DNA of 64,000 bases from Lysobacter enzymogenes (GCF_017355525.1 NZ_CP067395.1:4903501-4967500), one strand, 5' to 3'. Positions 1 to 12,571 are shown, counted from the first letter of the stretch. Notes: a model not told the origin generated them from the letters alone. Numbers and translations: made by a program.

Positions 1-162
1 GATGAGCTTGGTGCTGGCGCTGGAGGTGTGCGAGGCGATGTCGTCGCGCTCGCACAGGATCACGCTCAGGCCGCGTCCGGCCGCGTCGCGCGCGATCGCC
101 GCGCCGTTGATGCCGCCGCCGACGATGAGCAGGTCGGCCGTGGGTGCTTCTTGCTCGGTCAT
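1..162 (-). CDS. glpD: Glycerol-3-phosphate dehydrogenase, N-terminal part (cut by window edge)
   Basis: The first 54 codons of a leftward gene begin with ATG at 162-160 and run off the left end. The translation has the Rossmann FAD-binding signature [17 protein letters not shown] (residues 10-26), an acidic end to the second strand (CERDD) and the SSASTKLI stretch typical of aerobic glycerol-3-phosphate dehydrogenase. GlpD is a membrane-associated flavoenzyme that oxidises glycerol-3-phosphate to DHAP and feeds electrons to quinones. The ATG at 176 is not usable because it meets a stop after five codons. A terminator between this gene and leuB suggests a separate transcript. The assignment is firm for the family; substrate specificity rests on the motif only. 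Confidence 0.8.
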   Translation of the reverse strand, partial: MTEQEAPTADLLIVGGGINGAAIARDAAGRGLSVILCERDDIASHTSSASTKLI

Positions 163-349
163 GCGGCTTCGGTCATGCGGTGGCGGATCGTGATGCGTCG
201 ACAGGGGCTGTCCCGCGTTGGGCTGCGGGCCGCATGAGACTGGCCCAGGTCGCTTCGCGATCATGGCACAGCGGGTTCGGGCGATTGTTGCTTGGGTTCA
301 CATCAATGGCGGGTGAGGAATCGATGTCGGCCGGGCCGGCGCGGCGGGC

Positions 350-381
350 AAAAAAAATCCCGATGCGGGGGAAGCATCGGG
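350..381 (-). terminator. Rho-independent terminator of the leu genes
   Basis: Read on the minus strand, an 8-bp stem CCCGATGC/GCATCGGG with a 7-nt loop is followed by A and a run of eight T. It lies downstream of leuB and upstream of glpD, so it probably ends the leuCDB transcript. Confidence 0.85.
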
Positions 382-456
382 AGAGGGGTTACGGCACTTG
401 CTGGAGAGAGCGGTGGGGTTCGCTTTGTTGTGCGGTTGGGGTTGCGCGGGCGGTGG

Positions 457-559
457 CCCTCACCCCCACCCCTCTCCCGCAAGCGGGAGAGGGGCTTTGA
501 AGCGGGCAGGTTGAGATCGGGCTCCCTCTCCCGCTTGCGGGAGAGGGTCGGGGTGAGGG
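457..559. repeat. Inverted repeat built on CCCTCTCCCGC/GCGGGAGAGGG
   Basis: Two REP-like units face each other. 457-494 (CCCTCACCCCCACCCCTCTC followed by CCGCAAGCGGGAGAGGGG) and 524-559 (CCCTCTCCCGCTTGCGGGAG through GTGAGGG) are near reverse complements, and each contains its own hairpin. Similar CTCTCCCGCTTGCGGGAGAG elements are common between genes in Xanthomonadaceae (from memory). It sits just downstream of leuB. Confidence 0.8.
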
Positions 560-601
560 CAGCGCCGCAGGCGCGAACGCCTGTCGGCCGGATCGCCGCC
601 C

Positions 602-1690
602 TCAATCGCGCAATTCAGCAACGTGACAAGGCAAGTCGAGCTGCGCCAACACCGCAGCCGTCACCGCCGCCGTCGTTGCCGCTTCGCCCGCCGGCGCCAG
701 ATCGGCCGTCAGCACGCCCGCATCGAGCACCGCGCTGACCGCCTTCTCGATGCACGCCGCCTCGGCTTCCAGCCCCAGCGAATGGCGCAGCAGCAGCGCC
801 GCGCTGAGGATGGTGCCGCACGGATTGGCGATGCCGCGCCCGGCGATGTCCGGCGCCGAGCCATGGATCGGCTCATACAGCCCGACCTTGCCCTCGCCGA
901 GCGACGCCGACGGCAACAGCCCGAGCGAGCCGGCCAGCATCGAGGCCTCGTCGGTCAGGATGTCGCCGAACATGTTCTCGGTGACGATCACATCGAACGC
1001 GCGCGGCTTGGCGATCAGGTGCATGGCCATCGAATCGACCAGCTGATGCTCCAGGGTCACGTCGGGGAATTCCTCGCGCGCCACCCGCGACGCCACTTCG
1101 CGCCACAGCCGCGAGGTTTCCAGCACGTTGGCCTTGTCCACGCTGACCACGTGGTTGCGGCGGCCGCGCGCCAGCGCGCAGGCGCGGCGCACCACGCGTT
1201 CGATCTCGGCCACGCTGTATTCGCACAGGTCGCTGGCCGAGGACTCGCTGCGCTGCTTCTCGCCGAAATAGATGCCGCCGGTGAGTTCGCGCACCACGAT
1301 CATGTCGACGCCGGCGAGCAGGTGCGGCTTGATCGGCGAAGCGCCGAGGGTCGCCGCGTGCGGCTGCACCGGACGCAGGTTGGCGTACAGGCCCAGGCCC
1401 TTGCGCAGCGCCAGCAGGCCCTGCTCGGGGCGGACCTTGGCCTTGGGGTCGGACCACTTCGGGCCGCCGACCGCGCCGAGCAGCACCGCGTCGGCGCGCT
1501 GGCAGGCCTGCAGCGTCGCCGCCGGCAAGGGTTCGCCGGTGGCGTCGATGGCGGCGCCGCCGATCAAGTGGGAGTGCAGTTCGAAATGATGGTTGTAGCG
1601 GGCGGCGACCGCGCGCAGAACCTGGACGGCGGCAGCGGTGACTTCCGGACCGATGCCGTCGCCTTCGAGAACGACGATGTCAGCGCGCAT
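602..1690 (-). CDS. leuB: 3-isopropylmalate dehydrogenase
   Basis: LeuB oxidatively decarboxylates 3-isopropylmalate with NAD+ in cytoplasmic leucine synthesis. The 362-residue product is family length. It shows the start GDGIGPEV (residues 10-17), [11 protein letters not shown] (134-144), metal-binding aspartates in VDSMAMHL (D219) and FGDILTDE (D243, D247), and the NAD-binding [18 protein letters not shown] (273-290). The ATG at 1690 overlaps the end of leuD by 11 nt, so translation is probably coupled. It is the last gene of leuCDB and is followed by a repeat and a terminator. Confidence 0.97.
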   Translation of the reverse strand: MRADIVVLEGDGIGPEVTAAAVQVLRAVAARYNHHFELHSHLIGGAAIDATGEPLPAATLQACQRADAVLLGAVGGPKWSDPKAKVRPEQGLLALRKGLGLYANLRPVQPHAATLGASPIKPHLLAGVDMIVVRELTGGIYFGEKQRSESSASDLCEYSVAEIERVVRRACALARGRRNHVVSVDKANVLETSRLWREVASRVAREEFPDVTLEHQLVDSMAMHLIAKPRAFDVIVTENMFGDILTDEASMLAGSLGLLPSASLGEGKVGLYEPIHGSAPDIAGRGIANPCGTILSAALLLRHSLGLEAEAACIEKAVSAVLDAGVLTADLAPAGEAATTAAVTAAVLAQLDLPCHVAELRD

Positions 1691-2312
1691 GGACTTGCTC
1701 CTGTACCGATTGATTGGCCGCGGCGCGGCGGTGTTCGAACGACTGGATGGCTTCGAGCTGGCGCAGCAGATAGCCGAGCTGGTCGACGCCTTCGAGCAGG
1801 CAGGTCTGGGCGAAGGCGTCGAGCGGGAACTGCGCGCTGCGCCCGTCGGGCAGGTGCAGGCGGCGGTCGCGAACGTCGATGCGCAGCTCGATGCCGGGAC
1901 GCTCCAGCAATTCGTCGAGCAGCGACTGCTCGACCACGATCGGCAGCAGGCCGTTCTTGAGCGAGTTGCTGCGGAAGATGTCGGCGATTTCGCTGCTGAT
2001 CACCGCGCGCAGGCCCAGATCGGTCAGCGCCCACGGCGCGTGCTCGCGCGAGGAGCCGCAGCCGAAGTTGCGCCCGGCGACCAGGATCGCGGCGCCGGCG
2101 TTGGCCGGCTTGTTGAGCTCGAACTCGGGGTTCGGCGAACCGTCGGCGAGATAGCGCCAGTCGTTGAACGCGAACTTGCCCAGGCCCTTGCGCTCGGTGG
2201 TGGTCAGGAAGCGCGCGGGAATGATCTGGTCGGTGTCGATGTTGCGTTCGCGCAGCACCACGGTGTGCGAGACGACTTCGGAGAAACCGGAAGCGGCGTG
2301 AGCGGCGGACAT
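1680..2312 (-). CDS. leuD: 3-isopropylmalate dehydratase small subunit
   Basis: LeuD pairs with LeuC to isomerise 2- to 3-isopropylmalate. The 210-residue product has the small-subunit hallmarks [13 protein letters not shown] (24-36) and [14 protein letters not shown] (80-93). I chose the ATG at 2310-2312, although the frame is open further upstream, because it gives the normal family N-terminus and forms a TAATG junction with the leuC stop (1-nt overlap). Its own stop overlaps leuB by 11 nt. Confidence 0.97.
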   Translation of the reverse strand: MSAAHAASGFSEVVSHTVVLRERNIDTDQIIPARFLTTTERKGLGKFAFNDWRYLADGSPNPEFELNKPANAGAAILVAGRNFGCGSSREHAPWALTDLGLRAVISSEIADIFRSNSLKNGLLPIVVEQSLLDELLERPGIELRIDVRDRRLHLPDGRSAQFPLDAFAQTCLLEGVDQLGYLLRQLEAIQSFEHRRAAANQSVQEQVHAR

Positions 2313-3733
2313 TACGCGACCTCCTTGACGTCGCCCAGATAATCGCGAGGGTCGACCACATGCCCGGCCACCGCGCAGGCCGCGGCGGTCAGCGGCGAGG
2401 CCAGCAGCGTGCGCGCGCCCTTGCCCTGGCGGCCTTCGAAATTGCGGTTGCTGGTGGACACGGCGAGTTGGCCGGCGCCGACCAGATCGCCGTTCATGGC
2501 GATGCACATCGAGCAACCCGGCTCGCGCCATTCGGCGCCGGCCGCGCGCACCACCGCGTCGATGCCTTCGGCTTCGGCGGCGCGCTTGACCTGTTCGGAG
2601 CCCGGCACCACCAGCATGCGCACGCGCGGATGCACGTGGCGGCCGCGCAGCACGTCGGCGGCCTGGCGCAGGTCGGACAGGCGCGAGTTGGTGCAGCTGC
2701 CGACGAACACCACGTCGACCGGCCGTCCAGCCATCGCCGCGCCGCCGTCGAAGCCCATGTAGGCCAGCGCCTTGGCTTCGTCGGCGTCGCGCGCCTGCGG
2801 CAGGTGCGCGTCGATCGCCGCGACCTGGCCCGGATGGGTGCCCCAGGTCAGGGTCGGCTTGATCGCGGCCGCATCGATATGCACTTCGCGGTCGAACGCC
2901 GCGCCGTCGTCGGTCTTGAATTCGCTCCAGCGCGCCACCGCGCGGTCCCAGTCGCCGCCGCGCGGCGCGCGCGGCGTCTGCGCCAGAAACTCAAAGGTGG
3001 TCGCATCGGGCGCGATCAGGCCGGCGCGCGCGCCGGCTTCGATCGACATGTTGCACACGGTCATGCGCTCGTCCATCGACAGCGCGCGGATGGTCGAGCC
3101 GCGGTATTCGATGACCTGGCCGGTGCCGCCGTTGACGCCGATCTCGCCGATGATGTGCAGGATCAGGTCCTTGGCGCCGACGCCTGGCGCCAGCTCGCCT
3201 TCGACGTTGATCGCCAGGGTCTTGGGCTTGCGCTGCAACAGGCACTGGGTCGCCAGCACGTGGCCGACTTCGCTGGTGCCGATGCCGAACGCCAGCGCGC
3301 CGAACGCGCCGTGGGTGGCGGTGTGGCTGTCGCCGCAGACGATGGTCTGGCCGGGCTGGGTCAGGCCCAGCTCGGGGCCGATCACGTGGACGATGCCGCG
3401 GTAATCGCTGTCGTAGTCGAACAGTTCGACGCCGTGGCGCGCGCAGTTGCGGCGCAGCGTTTCGACCTGGTTTTCGGCTTCGGCGGTGTAGTACGGCAAA
3501 CGGCCGTCGGCGCCGGCCGGCAGGGTCGGCGTGGAGTGGTCGAGCGTGCCCTTGGTCAGATCGGGCCGGCGCGGCGCGAGGCCGCGCGCGTCGAGCTCGG
3601 CGAAGGCCTGCGGCGAGGTGACTTCGTGGATCAGGTGCAGGTCGATGTACAGCACCGCCGGCGCGGCCTCGGTTTCGGGCGCGACCAGGTGGGCGGTCCA
3701 CAGTTTGTCGAACAAGGTGGTGGGTGTGGTCAT
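2312..3733 (-). CDS. leuC: 3-isopropylmalate dehydratase large subunit
   Basis: LeuC is the aconitase-family large subunit (473 residues) that carries the [4Fe-4S] cluster. The cluster ligands are visible: C347 in GSCTNSR and C407/C410 in [26 protein letters not shown] (134-152) is the other family signature. It is the first gene of leuCDB and overlaps leuD by 1 nt. No clear Shine-Dalgarno precedes the ATG at 3733. A 266-bp gap with a 30-bp inverted repeat separates it from leuA, so leuCDB may have its own promoter or be read through from the ilv operon; the sequence does not decide. Confidence 0.97.
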   Translation of the reverse strand: MTTPTTLFDKLWTAHLVAPETEAAPAVLYIDLHLIHEVTSPQAFAELDARGLAPRRPDLTKGTLDHSTPTLPAGADGRLPYYTAEAENQVETLRRNCARHGVELFDYDSDYRGIVHVIGPELGLTQPGQTIVCGDSHTATHGAFGALAFGIGTSEVGHVLATQCLLQRKPKTLAINVEGELAPGVGAKDLILHIIGEIGVNGGTGQVIEYRGSTIRALSMDERMTVCNMSIEAGARAGLIAPDATTFEFLAQTPRAPRGGDWDRAVARWSEFKTDDGAAFDREVHIDAAAIKPTLTWGTHPGQVAAIDAHLPQARDADEAKALAYMGFDGGAAMAGRPVDVVFVGSCTNSRLSDLRQAADVLRGRHVHPRVRMLVVPGSEQVKRAAEAEGIDAVVRAAGAEWREPGCSMCIAMNGDLVGAGQLAVSTSNRNFEGRQGKGARTLLASPLTAAACAVAGHVVDPRDYLGDVKEVA

Positions 3734-3841
3734 GAGTGGATGATGGCTTTGGCTGTTATGGCTGAAGCGGAATTAGCGGGTTTGCTTGCGCGGCGATGCG
3801 CCGGATCGTTCCGGTCCGCTTCCCGGTCCGGCGTTCTTGCC

Positions 3842-3930
3842 GCCGTCATCCCCGCGAAAGCGGGGATCCAGGGATTCACCGCGACATGGCTCTGAAGTCT
3901 CTGGATCCCCGCTTTCGCGGGGATGACGGC
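3842..3930. repeat. Perfect 30-bp inverted repeat of the CCCGCGAAAGCGGGGATCC family
   Basis: 3842-3871 (GCCGTCATCCCCGCGAAAGC then GGGGATCCAG) and 3901-3930 are perfect reverse complements separated by 29 bp. Each arm also contains the small hairpin CCCCGC-GAAA-GCGGGG. Elements of this type are widespread small intergenic repeats in proteobacteria. It lies between leuA and leuC. Confidence 0.9.
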
Positions 3931-3999
3931 TTCGTGCGAGCGCGGCGAGCGGGGCGGATGGTCGGACATGAGCGGCAAGAGTTCGCGTCGATCAACAGT

Positions 4000-5609
<1,610 letters not shown>

Positions 5610-5613
<4 letters not shown>

Positions 5614-6737
5614 GCGGGGATGTCCTCTGTCACGGTGCGATGCGGGGAAAGGGGGGAGGCGACTGCGGATGCGGCAAGCGCCGCGCGCGGCGGCGGCAGA
5701 TTGGCGAGCTTGTAAATGTCCGCCTCGATGGTGGCGCCGGCACGCGACAGCGAAGTGTCGCGATTGCGACGGCGCGGGCGCCGCGGTGCGCGCGGTCGCA
5801 CATCCGACAGCAGCTGCGCCAGCACGCCGGCGTCGACGTTGCCGCCGGACACCACCGCGCACTTGCGCTTGGCGGCGATGCGGCGGCCGGCCGCCAGCGC
5901 CAGCGCGCCGGCGCCTTCGGCGATGATGTGTTCTTCCAGCGCCAGCCGGACCAGGGTCTCGCGCAGTTCGGCTTCGCGCACGATCACCACGTCGTCGAGC
6001 AGGTTCGCCAGCACCCGTTCGGTCAGCCGGCCGGGGTCTTTGACCCGCACGCCGTCGGCCAGGGTCGCGGCCGGTTCGATCAGGCGGCGGTCGCCGCGCA
6101 GCGCGCGCGCCATCGAGTCGACGCCTTCGACCTGCGCGCCGATGATGCGCACGCCCTGCGATTTCAGCGCCAGCGCGACGCCGGCGGCGAGGCCGCCGCC
6201 GCCGATCGGCACCAGCACCACGTCGGGCGAGAACGCGGCCAGTTCCAGGCCGACCGTGCCTTGTCCGGCGATCACGTCGGGGTCGTCGAACGCCGACAGC
6301 AGGCGGTAGTCGTGCTGCTGCGCCAGTTCGATCGCGAAGGCCTTGGCTTCGTCGTAGGTGTCGCCGTGCAGGCGCACGGTCGCGCCCCAATGGGCGACGC
6401 CGGCGATCTTGGTCTGCGGCGCGCAGCGCGGCATCACCGTGATCGCGTTGACGCCGAGGCGATAAGCGGCCCAGGCCAGACCCTGGGCGTGGTTGCCGGC
6501 CGAGGCGGCGATCACCGGGCGGTGATCGCCGCGTTCGCGCGCGGCCAGCAGCGCGTTGAGCGCGCCGCGCACCTTGTACGAGCCGGTGCGCTGCAGGTTC
6601 TCCAACTTCAGCCAGCAGCCGAAACGCTCGGCGTGGTGCAGCGGGGTGACGGTGAGGTAGCGGCGCAACCGCGCCTGCGCCGCCAGCAGATCGGCGGCGC
6701 CGACGTCGGTGTGGGTGCGTACTACGTCGCCGTCCAT
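5610..6737 (-). CDS. ilvA: Threonine dehydratase without ACT domain
   Basis: This PLP enzyme deaminates threonine to 2-oxobutyrate, the entry to isoleucine synthesis. The 375-residue product has the PLP lysine in GSYKVRGA (K55), [10 protein letters not shown], and the glycine loop IGGGGLAAG. It stops after the catalytic domain: the C-terminal ACT regulatory region of ~510-residue biosynthetic IlvA is absent. A basic, Arg/Pro-rich tail ([14 protein letters not shown]) and a short helix-like end follow instead. The start is 2 nt after the ilvE stop, and its stop overlaps leuA (ATGA). Position in the operon argues for a biosynthetic role despite the TdcB-like architecture. Confidence 0.92.
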
Positions 6738-6739
6738 GC

Positions 6740-7720
6740 TCAGACCGCCGTCAGCCAGTGGGCGTAGCGGCTGTCTTGTCCGCGCACGACCTGGGAGTAC
6801 AGCGCCGACAGCTCGCGGGTGACCGGGTTGTCGCCGAACACGCGGCGGTCCAGCACGTCGATCGCGCAGGCTTCGGCGGCGGTGCCGCAGACGAAGACCT
6901 CGTCGGCGTCCAGCAGCTCGTGCAGGGTCACCTCGCGCGAGGCCGCGCCCGACAGCGCGATCATGGTGTCGCGGGTGATCCCTGGCAGCGCGTCGCGGTG
7001 ATCGACCGAAGTCACCTCGCCGTTCTTGACCATGAACACGTTGGCGCCGGTGCACTCGACCACATAGCCCTTGTCGTCGGTGAACAGCGCCTCGTCGAAG
7101 CCGCGTTGCTTGGCTTCGCGCTTGGCCAGGATCGAATTGACGTAGGCGCCCGACAGCTTCAGCGGCGGCAGCGAGGTGGCCGGGTTGCGCTTCCACGGCG
7201 ACACGGTCAGACGGGTGCGCGCGCCGCCCAGGTGCACGACCTTGGCCATCGTGGCGACCATCAGGTGCTGGGTCAGCGGATCCACGTCCAGGCCGATGGT
7301 GCCGGTGCCCATCCAGGTCAGCGGACGGATGTAGGCGTCGCGATGGCCGTTGGCGCGCAGCGTGTCCAGCACCGCGCGGCCGGCGCGCTCGACGTCGAAG
7401 TCGATGCCGAACATGTCCGCGCCCTTTCGCATGCGTTCCAGGTGCTCGGGCAGGCGGAACACCGCGGCGCCGCCGTCGGCGGTGGCGTAGCTGCGGATGC
7501 CTTCGAACACCGCGGTGCCGTAGTGCATGGCGTGGGTGGTCAGCGGCGCTTCGGGGGCGTCGCTTGTGATGAATCGCCCGTCGAACCAGATCTGCGGCTG
7601 CGCGGCCGGCACTTCGATGCTGCGGCTCGGCGCCGGCGCACGCTCGCGCACCGTCGCCGCGGCCTGCGCCGGCGCCTGCGCGTGTTCGGGACGTTCCAGA
7701 AGTTCGGTGCTCATGTGCAT
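6740..7720 (-). CDS. ilvE: Branched-chain amino acid aminotransferase
   Basis: This class IV PLP aminotransferase performs the last step for Ile, Leu and Val. The product has [13 protein letters not shown] (about residues 66-78), the PLP-lysine region [16 protein letters not shown], and [13 protein letters not shown]. About 40 extra N-terminal residues, rich in Ala/Pro, precede the catalytic fold. Two starts are possible: ATG at 7720, with GAGG 7 nt upstream (preferred), or ATG at 7714, which forms ATGA with the ilvM stop. Either way translation is coupled to ilvM. Confidence 0.94.
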   Translation of the reverse strand: MHMSTELLERPEHAQAPAQAAATVRERAPAPSRSIEVPAAQPQIWFDGRFITSDAPEAPLTTHAMHYGTAVFEGIRSYATADGGAAVFRLPEHLERMRKGADMFGIDFDVERAGRAVLDTLRANGHRDAYIRPLTWMGTGTIGLDVDPLTQHLMVATMAKVVHLGGARTRLTVSPWKRNPATSLPPLKLSGAYVNSILAKREAKQRGFDEALFTDDKGYVVECTGANVFMVKNGEVTSVDHRDALPGITRDTMIALSGAASREVTLHELLDADEVFVCGTAAEACAIDVLDRRVFGDNPVTRELSALYSQVVRGQDSRYAHWLTAV

Positions 7721-7947
7721 GGGGAAACCTCGACGGCAAGACAGTCGTAAAGCTTGGCGAGCTGGCTCTGCAACGCGGTGTCGGCGCGGTCGCCTTCCAC
7801 CGTCATGCGCAGGTGCCAGCGGTCGCCGTCCGGTTGCGCTTCGCCGTCCACCGACAGGGGACGGAAGCCGCGACGTTCGGCAGCGCCCAATACCCGGGCC
7901 AGGGCGCCTTCGGCCTGGCGCAGGGTCAGATCAAGCTGGTATCGCAT
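7711..7947 (-). CDS. ilvM: Acetolactate synthase small subunit, short ACT type (IlvM-like)
   Basis: The 78-residue product fits a single ACT domain and the length of the short AHAS regulatory subunit of isozyme II. It starts MRYQLDLTLRQAEGALARVL, with the repeated beta-alpha pattern of ACT folds. It overlaps the end of ilvG by 17 nt and the start of ilvE. That position, directly after the catalytic subunit, is the strongest evidence, because sequence conservation in this family is low. Confidence 0.85.
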   Translation of the reverse strand: MRYQLDLTLRQAEGALARVLGAAERRGFRPLSVDGEAQPDGDRWHLRMTVEGDRADTALQSQLAKLYDCLAVEVSPCT

Positions 7948-9682
7948 GGGCGTTCTCCTTGTCGGCGGACGGGGGCGTCAGGCTGACGATCGCGTCGGCG
8001 TCGGCGGCTTCCGGATCCATCATCTGCGCGTTGTTGTGGTTCGGCGGAACCAGCGGCCAGACGTTGGCGGCCTGGTCGATGGCCACGTGCAGCAGCACGG
8101 GGCCGGGGGTGTCGAGCATGTAAGTCAGCGCTTCGTCGACCGAATCGGCGCGGTCGACGTACATCGCCTTGATCCCGAACGCGGCGGCGATCGCGCAGAA
8201 GTCCGGGTTGTCGGACAGGTCGATCTCGGAATAGCGGCGTTCGAAAAACAGTTCCTGCCACTGCCGCACCATGCCCAGGGCCTGGTTGTCGAGCAGCACG
8301 ATCTTCACCGGCAGGCGGTAGCGGGCGATGGTCGCCAGCTCCTGCACGTTCATCAGGAACGAGCCGTCGCCGCTGACGCAGATCACGGTCGCTTCGGGAT
8401 TCTCCAACTGCGCGCCCAACGCGGCCGGCACGCCGAAACCCATCGCGCCCAAGCCGCCGCTGGTCAGGTGCTTGCGCGGATTATCGAAACGCCAGTGCTG
8501 GGCGACCCACATCTGGTGCTGGCCGACGTCGCAGGCGACCACGGCCTGCGGCGCGCGTTCGGACAGTTCCTTCAGCAGCGCCGGCGCGTACACCGTCTCG
8601 CCCGGCGCGTCGTAACGCGGCGCGCATTCGCGCTTGCGTTGCAGGCAGACGTCGCGCCACGCGCGGCGGGCGCCGCCGTTGCGGCCCTGCAGCTGGGCGG
8701 TGATCGCCGGGGTCAGCGCGTCCAGCGAGCGGCGCAGGCAACCGCGCACGCCGGCGTCGGCGTGGCGCAGCTTGCCGATCTCGCAGGCGTCCAGGTCCAT
8801 GTGCACGACCCGCGCGTTCGGCGCGAACTCGGCCAGCTTGCCGGTGGCGCGGTCGTCGAAACGCGCGCCGACCACGATCAGCAGATCGCATTCCTGCACC
8901 GACAGGTTCGACGCGCGGGTGCCGTGCATGCCCAACATGCCCAAGTTCAGGGCGTGATCGGCCGGCAATGCGCCCAGTCCCTTCAGCGTCAGCACCGCCG
9001 GGATCTGGCTGCCTTCGACGAAGGCGCGGAACGACTCCACCGCATCGCCGAGCGAGATGCCGCCGCCGCCGTAGATCAGCGGCTTGCGCGCATGCGCGAT
9101 CAGCGCGGCGGCTTCGTGGTACGACGCATCCGGCGCGGCCGGAACCGGATCGGTCGGCAGCGGCGCGTGCGCCGGCAGATGCGAAGCGTCGGCGTTCTGC
9201 ACGTCCTTGGGCAGGTCGATCAGCACCGGTCCCGGCCGGCCCGAACGCGCCAGCCGGAACGCTTCGCCGACCATGCGCGGCAGGTCGTCGACGCTGCGCG
9301 CCAGGAAGCTGTGCTTGACGATCGGCAGGGTCATGCCGAACACGTCCAGTTCCTGGAACGCGTCGGTGCCCATCAGCGCGGTCGCGACTTGGCCGGTGAT
9401 GCAGACCATCGGCACCGAGTCCAGCATCGCGTCGGCGATGCCGGTGACCAGGTTGGATGCGCCTGGGCCGGAGGTGGCTACGCAGACGCCGACTCGCCCG
9501 CTGGCACGGGCGTAGCCGTTGGCCGCGAAAGCCGCGCCTTGCTCGTGGCGGACCAGAATATGCTTCAGGTCCGAACCGTGCAGGGCGTCGTAGAAGGGCA
9601 TGATCGTGCCGCCCGGATAACCGAACAGCACGTCGACGCCTTCTGCGGCCAGCGCTTGCGCCAGCCAGCGGGCACCGTTCAT
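7931..9682 (-). CDS. ilvG: Acetolactate synthase large (catalytic) subunit
   Basis: This ThDP/FAD enzyme makes acetolactate or acetohydroxybutyrate. The 583-residue product shows FGYPGGTIMPFYD (20-32), the catalytic glutamate in RHEQGAAF (E47), SGPGASNLVTG, and the ThDP motif beginning GDGSFLMNVQELAT and ending near DNQALGMVRQWQ. The ATG at 9682 forms TGATG with the ilvC stop. The frame is uninterrupted, unlike the natural frameshift of E. coli K-12 ilvG. Confidence 0.96.
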   Translation of the reverse strand: MNGARWLAQALAAEGVDVLFGYPGGTIMPFYDALHGSDLKHILVRHEQGAAFAANGYARASGRVGVCVATSGPGASNLVTGIADAMLDSVPMVCITGQVATALMGTDAFQELDVFGMTLPIVKHSFLARSVDDLPRMVGEAFRLARSGRPGPVLIDLPKDVQNADASHLPAHAPLPTDPVPAAPDASYHEAAALIAHARKPLIYGGGGISLGDAVESFRAFVEGSQIPAVLTLKGLGALPADHALNLGMLGMHGTRASNLSVQECDLLIVVGARFDDRATGKLAEFAPNARVVHMDLDACEIGKLRHADAGVRGCLRRSLDALTPAITAQLQGRNGGARRAWRDVCLQRKRECAPRYDAPGETVYAPALLKELSERAPQAVVACDVGQHQMWVAQHWRFDNPRKHLTSGGLGAMGFGVPAALGAQLENPEATVICVSGDGSFLMNVQELATIARYRLPVKIVLLDNQALGMVRQWQELFFERRYSEIDLSDNPDFCAIAAAFGIKAMYVDRADSVDEALTYMLDTPGPVLLHVAIDQAANVWPLVPPNHNNAQMMDPEAADADAIVSLTPPSADKENAHAIPA

Positions 9683-10710
9683 CAGGCGGCCTCTTCCTGT
9701 CGTTCGCCGCGGCTCGCGGCGGGCGCGGCGGCGGCCGCGGTCTTGGGCGCGTTGTCCAGCCACTTCATGTTCGCGCGCAGCTTCTTGCCGACCGCTTCGA
9801 TCGGATGCTCCAGGTCGCCGCGCTTGAGCGCCTTGTAGTTGGCGTTGCCCGAGGCGTACTCGGCGATCCACTGCTTGGCGAAGGTGCCGTCCTGGATTTC
9901 GGTCAGCACCTTGCGCATCTGCGCGCGGGTGTTGTCGTCGACCACGTAGCTGCCGCGGGTCAGCGCGCCGTACTGCGCGGTCTCGCTGATGAACTCGTGC
10001 ATGCGGGTGATGCCGCCTTCGTAGAACAGGTCGACGATCAGCTTCAGTTCGTGCAGGCACTCGTAGTAGGCGACTTCGGGCTGATAGCCGGCTTCGACCA
10101 GGGTTTCCCAGCCGGCCTGGACCAGCTTGGTCGCGCCGCCGCACAGCACTGCCTGTTCGCCGAACAGATCGGTTTCGGTCTCTTCCTTGAACGTGGTCTT
10201 GATCGCGTTCTGGCGCGCGCCGCCGATGCCGGCGCAGTAGGTCAGGGCGAATTCCTCGGCGCGGCCGCTGGTGTCCTGATGCACGGCGTAGACGCTCGGC
10301 ACGCCGCGGCCGATTTCGTACTCGCGGCGGACCAGCGCGCCCGGGCCCTTCGGCGCGACCAGGACCACGTCGAGGTCGGCGCGCGGCGAGATCTGGCCGT
10401 AGTGCACGTTGAAGCCGTGCGCGAACAGCAGGCAGGCGCCTTGCTTGATGTTGGGTTCGATGACTTCGCGATACAGCTGCGGCTGGACCATGTCCGGCGT
10501 AAGCACGGCGACCAGTTCGGCGCCGGCGACCGCTTCGGCCGGGGTCTTGACGGTGAAGCCGTCGGCCTTGGCCTTGATCTCGGTCGGGCCGCCCGGGCGC
10601 AGGCCTACGGTGACGTCGAATCCGGAATCGCGCAGGTTGAGCGCGTGGGCGCGGCCCTGGCTGCCGTAGCCGACGACGGCGATCTTGGGACGGGAGGCGG
10701 TGCTGGTCAT
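9682..10710 (-). CDS. ilvC: Ketol-acid reductoisomerase (NADP+), class I
   Basis: IlvC rearranges and reduces acetolactate and acetohydroxybutyrate. The 342-residue length marks the short class I enzyme. It has the nucleotide loop [12 protein letters not shown] (14-25), [17 protein letters not shown] and the metal-site region with [12 protein letters not shown] and [11 protein letters not shown]. The C-terminus has an Ala-rich tail. It starts 51 bp after ilvD and overlaps ilvG by 1 nt. Confidence 0.97.
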   Translation of the reverse strand: MTSTASRPKIAVVGYGSQGRAHALNLRDSGFDVTVGLRPGGPTEIKAKADGFTVKTPAEAVAGAELVAVLTPDMVQPQLYREVIEPNIKQGACLLFAHGFNVHYGQISPRADLDVVLVAPKGPGALVRREYEIGRGVPSVYAVHQDTSGRAEEFALTYCAGIGGARQNAIKTTFKEETETDLFGEQAVLCGGATKLVQAGWETLVEAGYQPEVAYYECLHELKLIVDLFYEGGITRMHEFISETAQYGALTRGSYVVDDNTRAQMRKVLTEIQDGTFAKQWIAEYASGNANYKALKRGDLEHPIEAVGKKLRANMKWLDNAPKTAAAAAPAASRGERQEEAA

Positions 10711-10761
10711 GGCGGGATCTCGTAGGGAGGAGTGAGCGGAGAGGAGTGAGGAAAGAGCGGG

Positions 10762-12489
10762 TCAGGCGGGTTCGGGTACTGCGTTCTCGATCAAGGTCGC
10801 TTCGATTCGTTTCGGCGCCTGCAACGGGCCCGGCGCGGTGACCGCGCCGCGCGAGGCCGAGCCGACGCTGCGCGCGTACTTGGCCAGCACGCCGGTGGTC
10901 ACGCGCGGGGCGATGCGCGCGGGTTCGCGCGCGGCCAGGTCGGCGGCGACGCTCAAGGTGCGGGTGGCGACGTCGATGGCGATGCGGTCGCCTTCGCGCA
11001 GCCGCGCGATCGGGCCGCCGTGCGCGGCCTCGGGCGAGATGTGGCCGACCATGAAGCCGTGGGTGGCGCCGCTGAAGCGGCCGTCGGTGATCAGCGCGAC
11101 ATCGTTGCTCAGGCCCTGGCCGACCAGCGCCGCGGTCACCGCCAGCATCTCGCGCATGCCCGGGCCGCCGGTCGGGCCTTCGAAGCGGATCACCACGATG
11201 TCGCCGGCCTGGATCTGCCGCGCCTGCACCGCGGCGAACGCCGCTTCTTCCGAATCGAACACCCGCGCCGGGCCTTCGAAGTGCTCGCGGCCGTGGCCGG
11301 CCAGCTTGAGGATGCAGCCTTCCGGGGCGAGGTTGCCGTAGATGATCGAATAGCCGCCGCGCGGCTTGATCGGATCGCTGACCGGACGCACCACGTCCTG
11401 CTGCGCGGCCATCGTCGCCTCGCTCAGCTCCTGGAAAAAGGAACGGCCGGTGACCGTCGGAATATCCTCGATCAGACCGGCCGTCTTCAGCTCGCGCGCC
11501 ACCAGCGCCGCGCCGCCGAATTCGAACATTTCCGCGGCGGTGTAGCGTCCGCCGGGTTTCAGGTCGGCGATGACCGGCGTGTGCGCGGCGGCTTCGAATT
11601 CTTCCAGGTCGAAATCGACGCCGGCCTCGTGCGCGATCGCCAGCAGGTGCAGCGCGGCGTTGGTCGAACCGGCGGTGGCCGAGACCGCGCGCGCGGCGTT
11701 GCGCAGCGACGCGGCGGTGATCAGCTGGCGCGGCGTCGGCGCGCCGTCGCGCAGGCGCTGCATGACCAGTTCGCCGCACAGCCGCGCGGTTTCGGGCTTG
11801 TCGTCGTGGATCGCCGGGACGTCGTTGTAGCCCAGCGGCGACAGGCCCAGGAAAGTCAGCACCATCGCCATGGTGTTGGCGGTGAACTGGCCGCCGCAGG
11901 CGCCGGCGCCGGGGCAGGCGTGGGATTCGATCCGATGCAGTTCGGCGTCGTCGATGCGGCCGGCCGAATGCGCGCCGACCGCTTCGAACACGTCCTGCAC
12001 GGTCAGCGGCTTGTCGTCGGCGCGGTTCTTCTTCGACGGGCAATGGCCCGGCATGATCGTGCCGCCGTAGAGGATCACGGTCGGGATGTCCAGGCGCGCG
12101 GCGGCCATCGCCGCGGCGGGGATGGTCTTGTCGCAGCCGACCAGCAGCACCATCGCGTCCAGGCAGTGGCCCGAGACCGCCAGTTCGATCGAATCGGCGA
12201 TGGTTTCGCGCGAGGCCAGCGAGGCGCGCATGCCGTCGCTGCCCATCGCGATGCCGTCGGTGACGGCGATGGTGTTGAACTCGATCGGCGTGCCGCCGCC
12301 GTCATGCACGCCGCGGCGCACGTGCTGGGCCAGATCGCGCAGGGTGATGTTGCAGGGCGAAACGTCGCTCCAGGTATGGACCACGGCGACCAGCGGTCTG
12401 GCGATGGCCGCGTCGTCGAGGCCGGTGGCGCGCAACATCGCGCGCGCGGGGGCTCGGGACGGGCCTTGCTTGATGGCGTTGCTTCTCAC
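10762..12489 (-). CDS. ilvD: Dihydroxy-acid dehydratase
   Basis: IlvD dehydrates the dihydroxy acids of the Ile/Val pathway using an Fe-S cluster. Cluster cysteines are C46 (VSPCNITL), C119 (VGCDKT) and C192 (CPGAGACGG). I chose GTG at 12489-12487, giving 575 residues beginning (M)[17 protein letters not shown]. It has AAGGA 9 nt upstream, while the in-frame GTG at 12531 has no ribosome site. It is the first structural gene of the operon, 82 nt after the attenuator. Confidence 0.95.
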   Translation of the reverse strand: MRSNAIKQGPSRAPARAMLRATGLDDAAIARPLVAVVHTWSDVSPCNITLRDLAQHVRRGVHDGGGTPIEFNTIAVTDGIAMGSDGMRASLASRETIADSIELAVSGHCLDAMVLLVGCDKTIPAAAMAAARLDIPTVILYGGTIMPGHCPSKKNRADDKPLTVQDVFEAVGAHSAGRIDDAELHRIESHACPGAGACGGQFTANTMAMVLTFLGLSPLGYNDVPAIHDDKPETARLCGELVMQRLRDGAPTPRQLITAASLRNAARAVSATAGSTNAALHLLAIAHEAGVDFDLEEFEAAAHTPVIADLKPGGRYTAAEMFEFGGAALVARELKTAGLIEDIPTVTGRSFFQELSEATMAAQQDVVRPVSDPIKPRGGYSIIYGNLAPEGCILKLAGHGREHFEGPARVFDSEEAAFAAVQARQIQAGDIVVIRFEGPTGGPGMREMLAVTAALVGQGLSNDVALITDGRFSGATHGFMVGHISPEAAHGGPIARLREGDRIAIDVATRTLSVAADLAAREPARIAPRVTTGVLAKYARSVGSASRGAVTAPGPLQAPKRIEATLIENAVPEPA

Positions 12490-12571
12490 GAACGGCGTTC
12501 CTTGAGGGCGAATCCTTCGCCGTTGCCGCACGTCCGCGTGCGGTGTTGCGGGAACCCGGGGCCGTATAACG

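Larger units (their letters stand above)
163..601. other. Non-coding stretch between glpD and leuB
   Basis: I see no plausible gene here. It holds a minus-strand terminator (350-381) and a large inverted-repeat element (457-559). The promoter of glpD should lie between 163 and about 350, but I cannot pick out convincing -35/-10 boxes. Confidence 0.6.

Noticed and set aside
458..559. Inverted repeat considered as a CRISPR-like or transcription terminator structure
   Set aside because: Only two units facing each other, no spacers, no T-run. It is an intergenic REP-like element.
623..1960. Long open frames opposite leuB/leuC and other high-GC genes (for example 623-1960 and 2360-3895 on +)
   Set aside because: Antisense shadows of real genes: Arg/Ala/His-rich translations without motifs, fully overlapping conserved genes.
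7931..9682. Possible frameshift in ilvG as in E. coli K-12
   Set aside because: The frame is continuous for 583 residues with all ThDP and FAD motifs.
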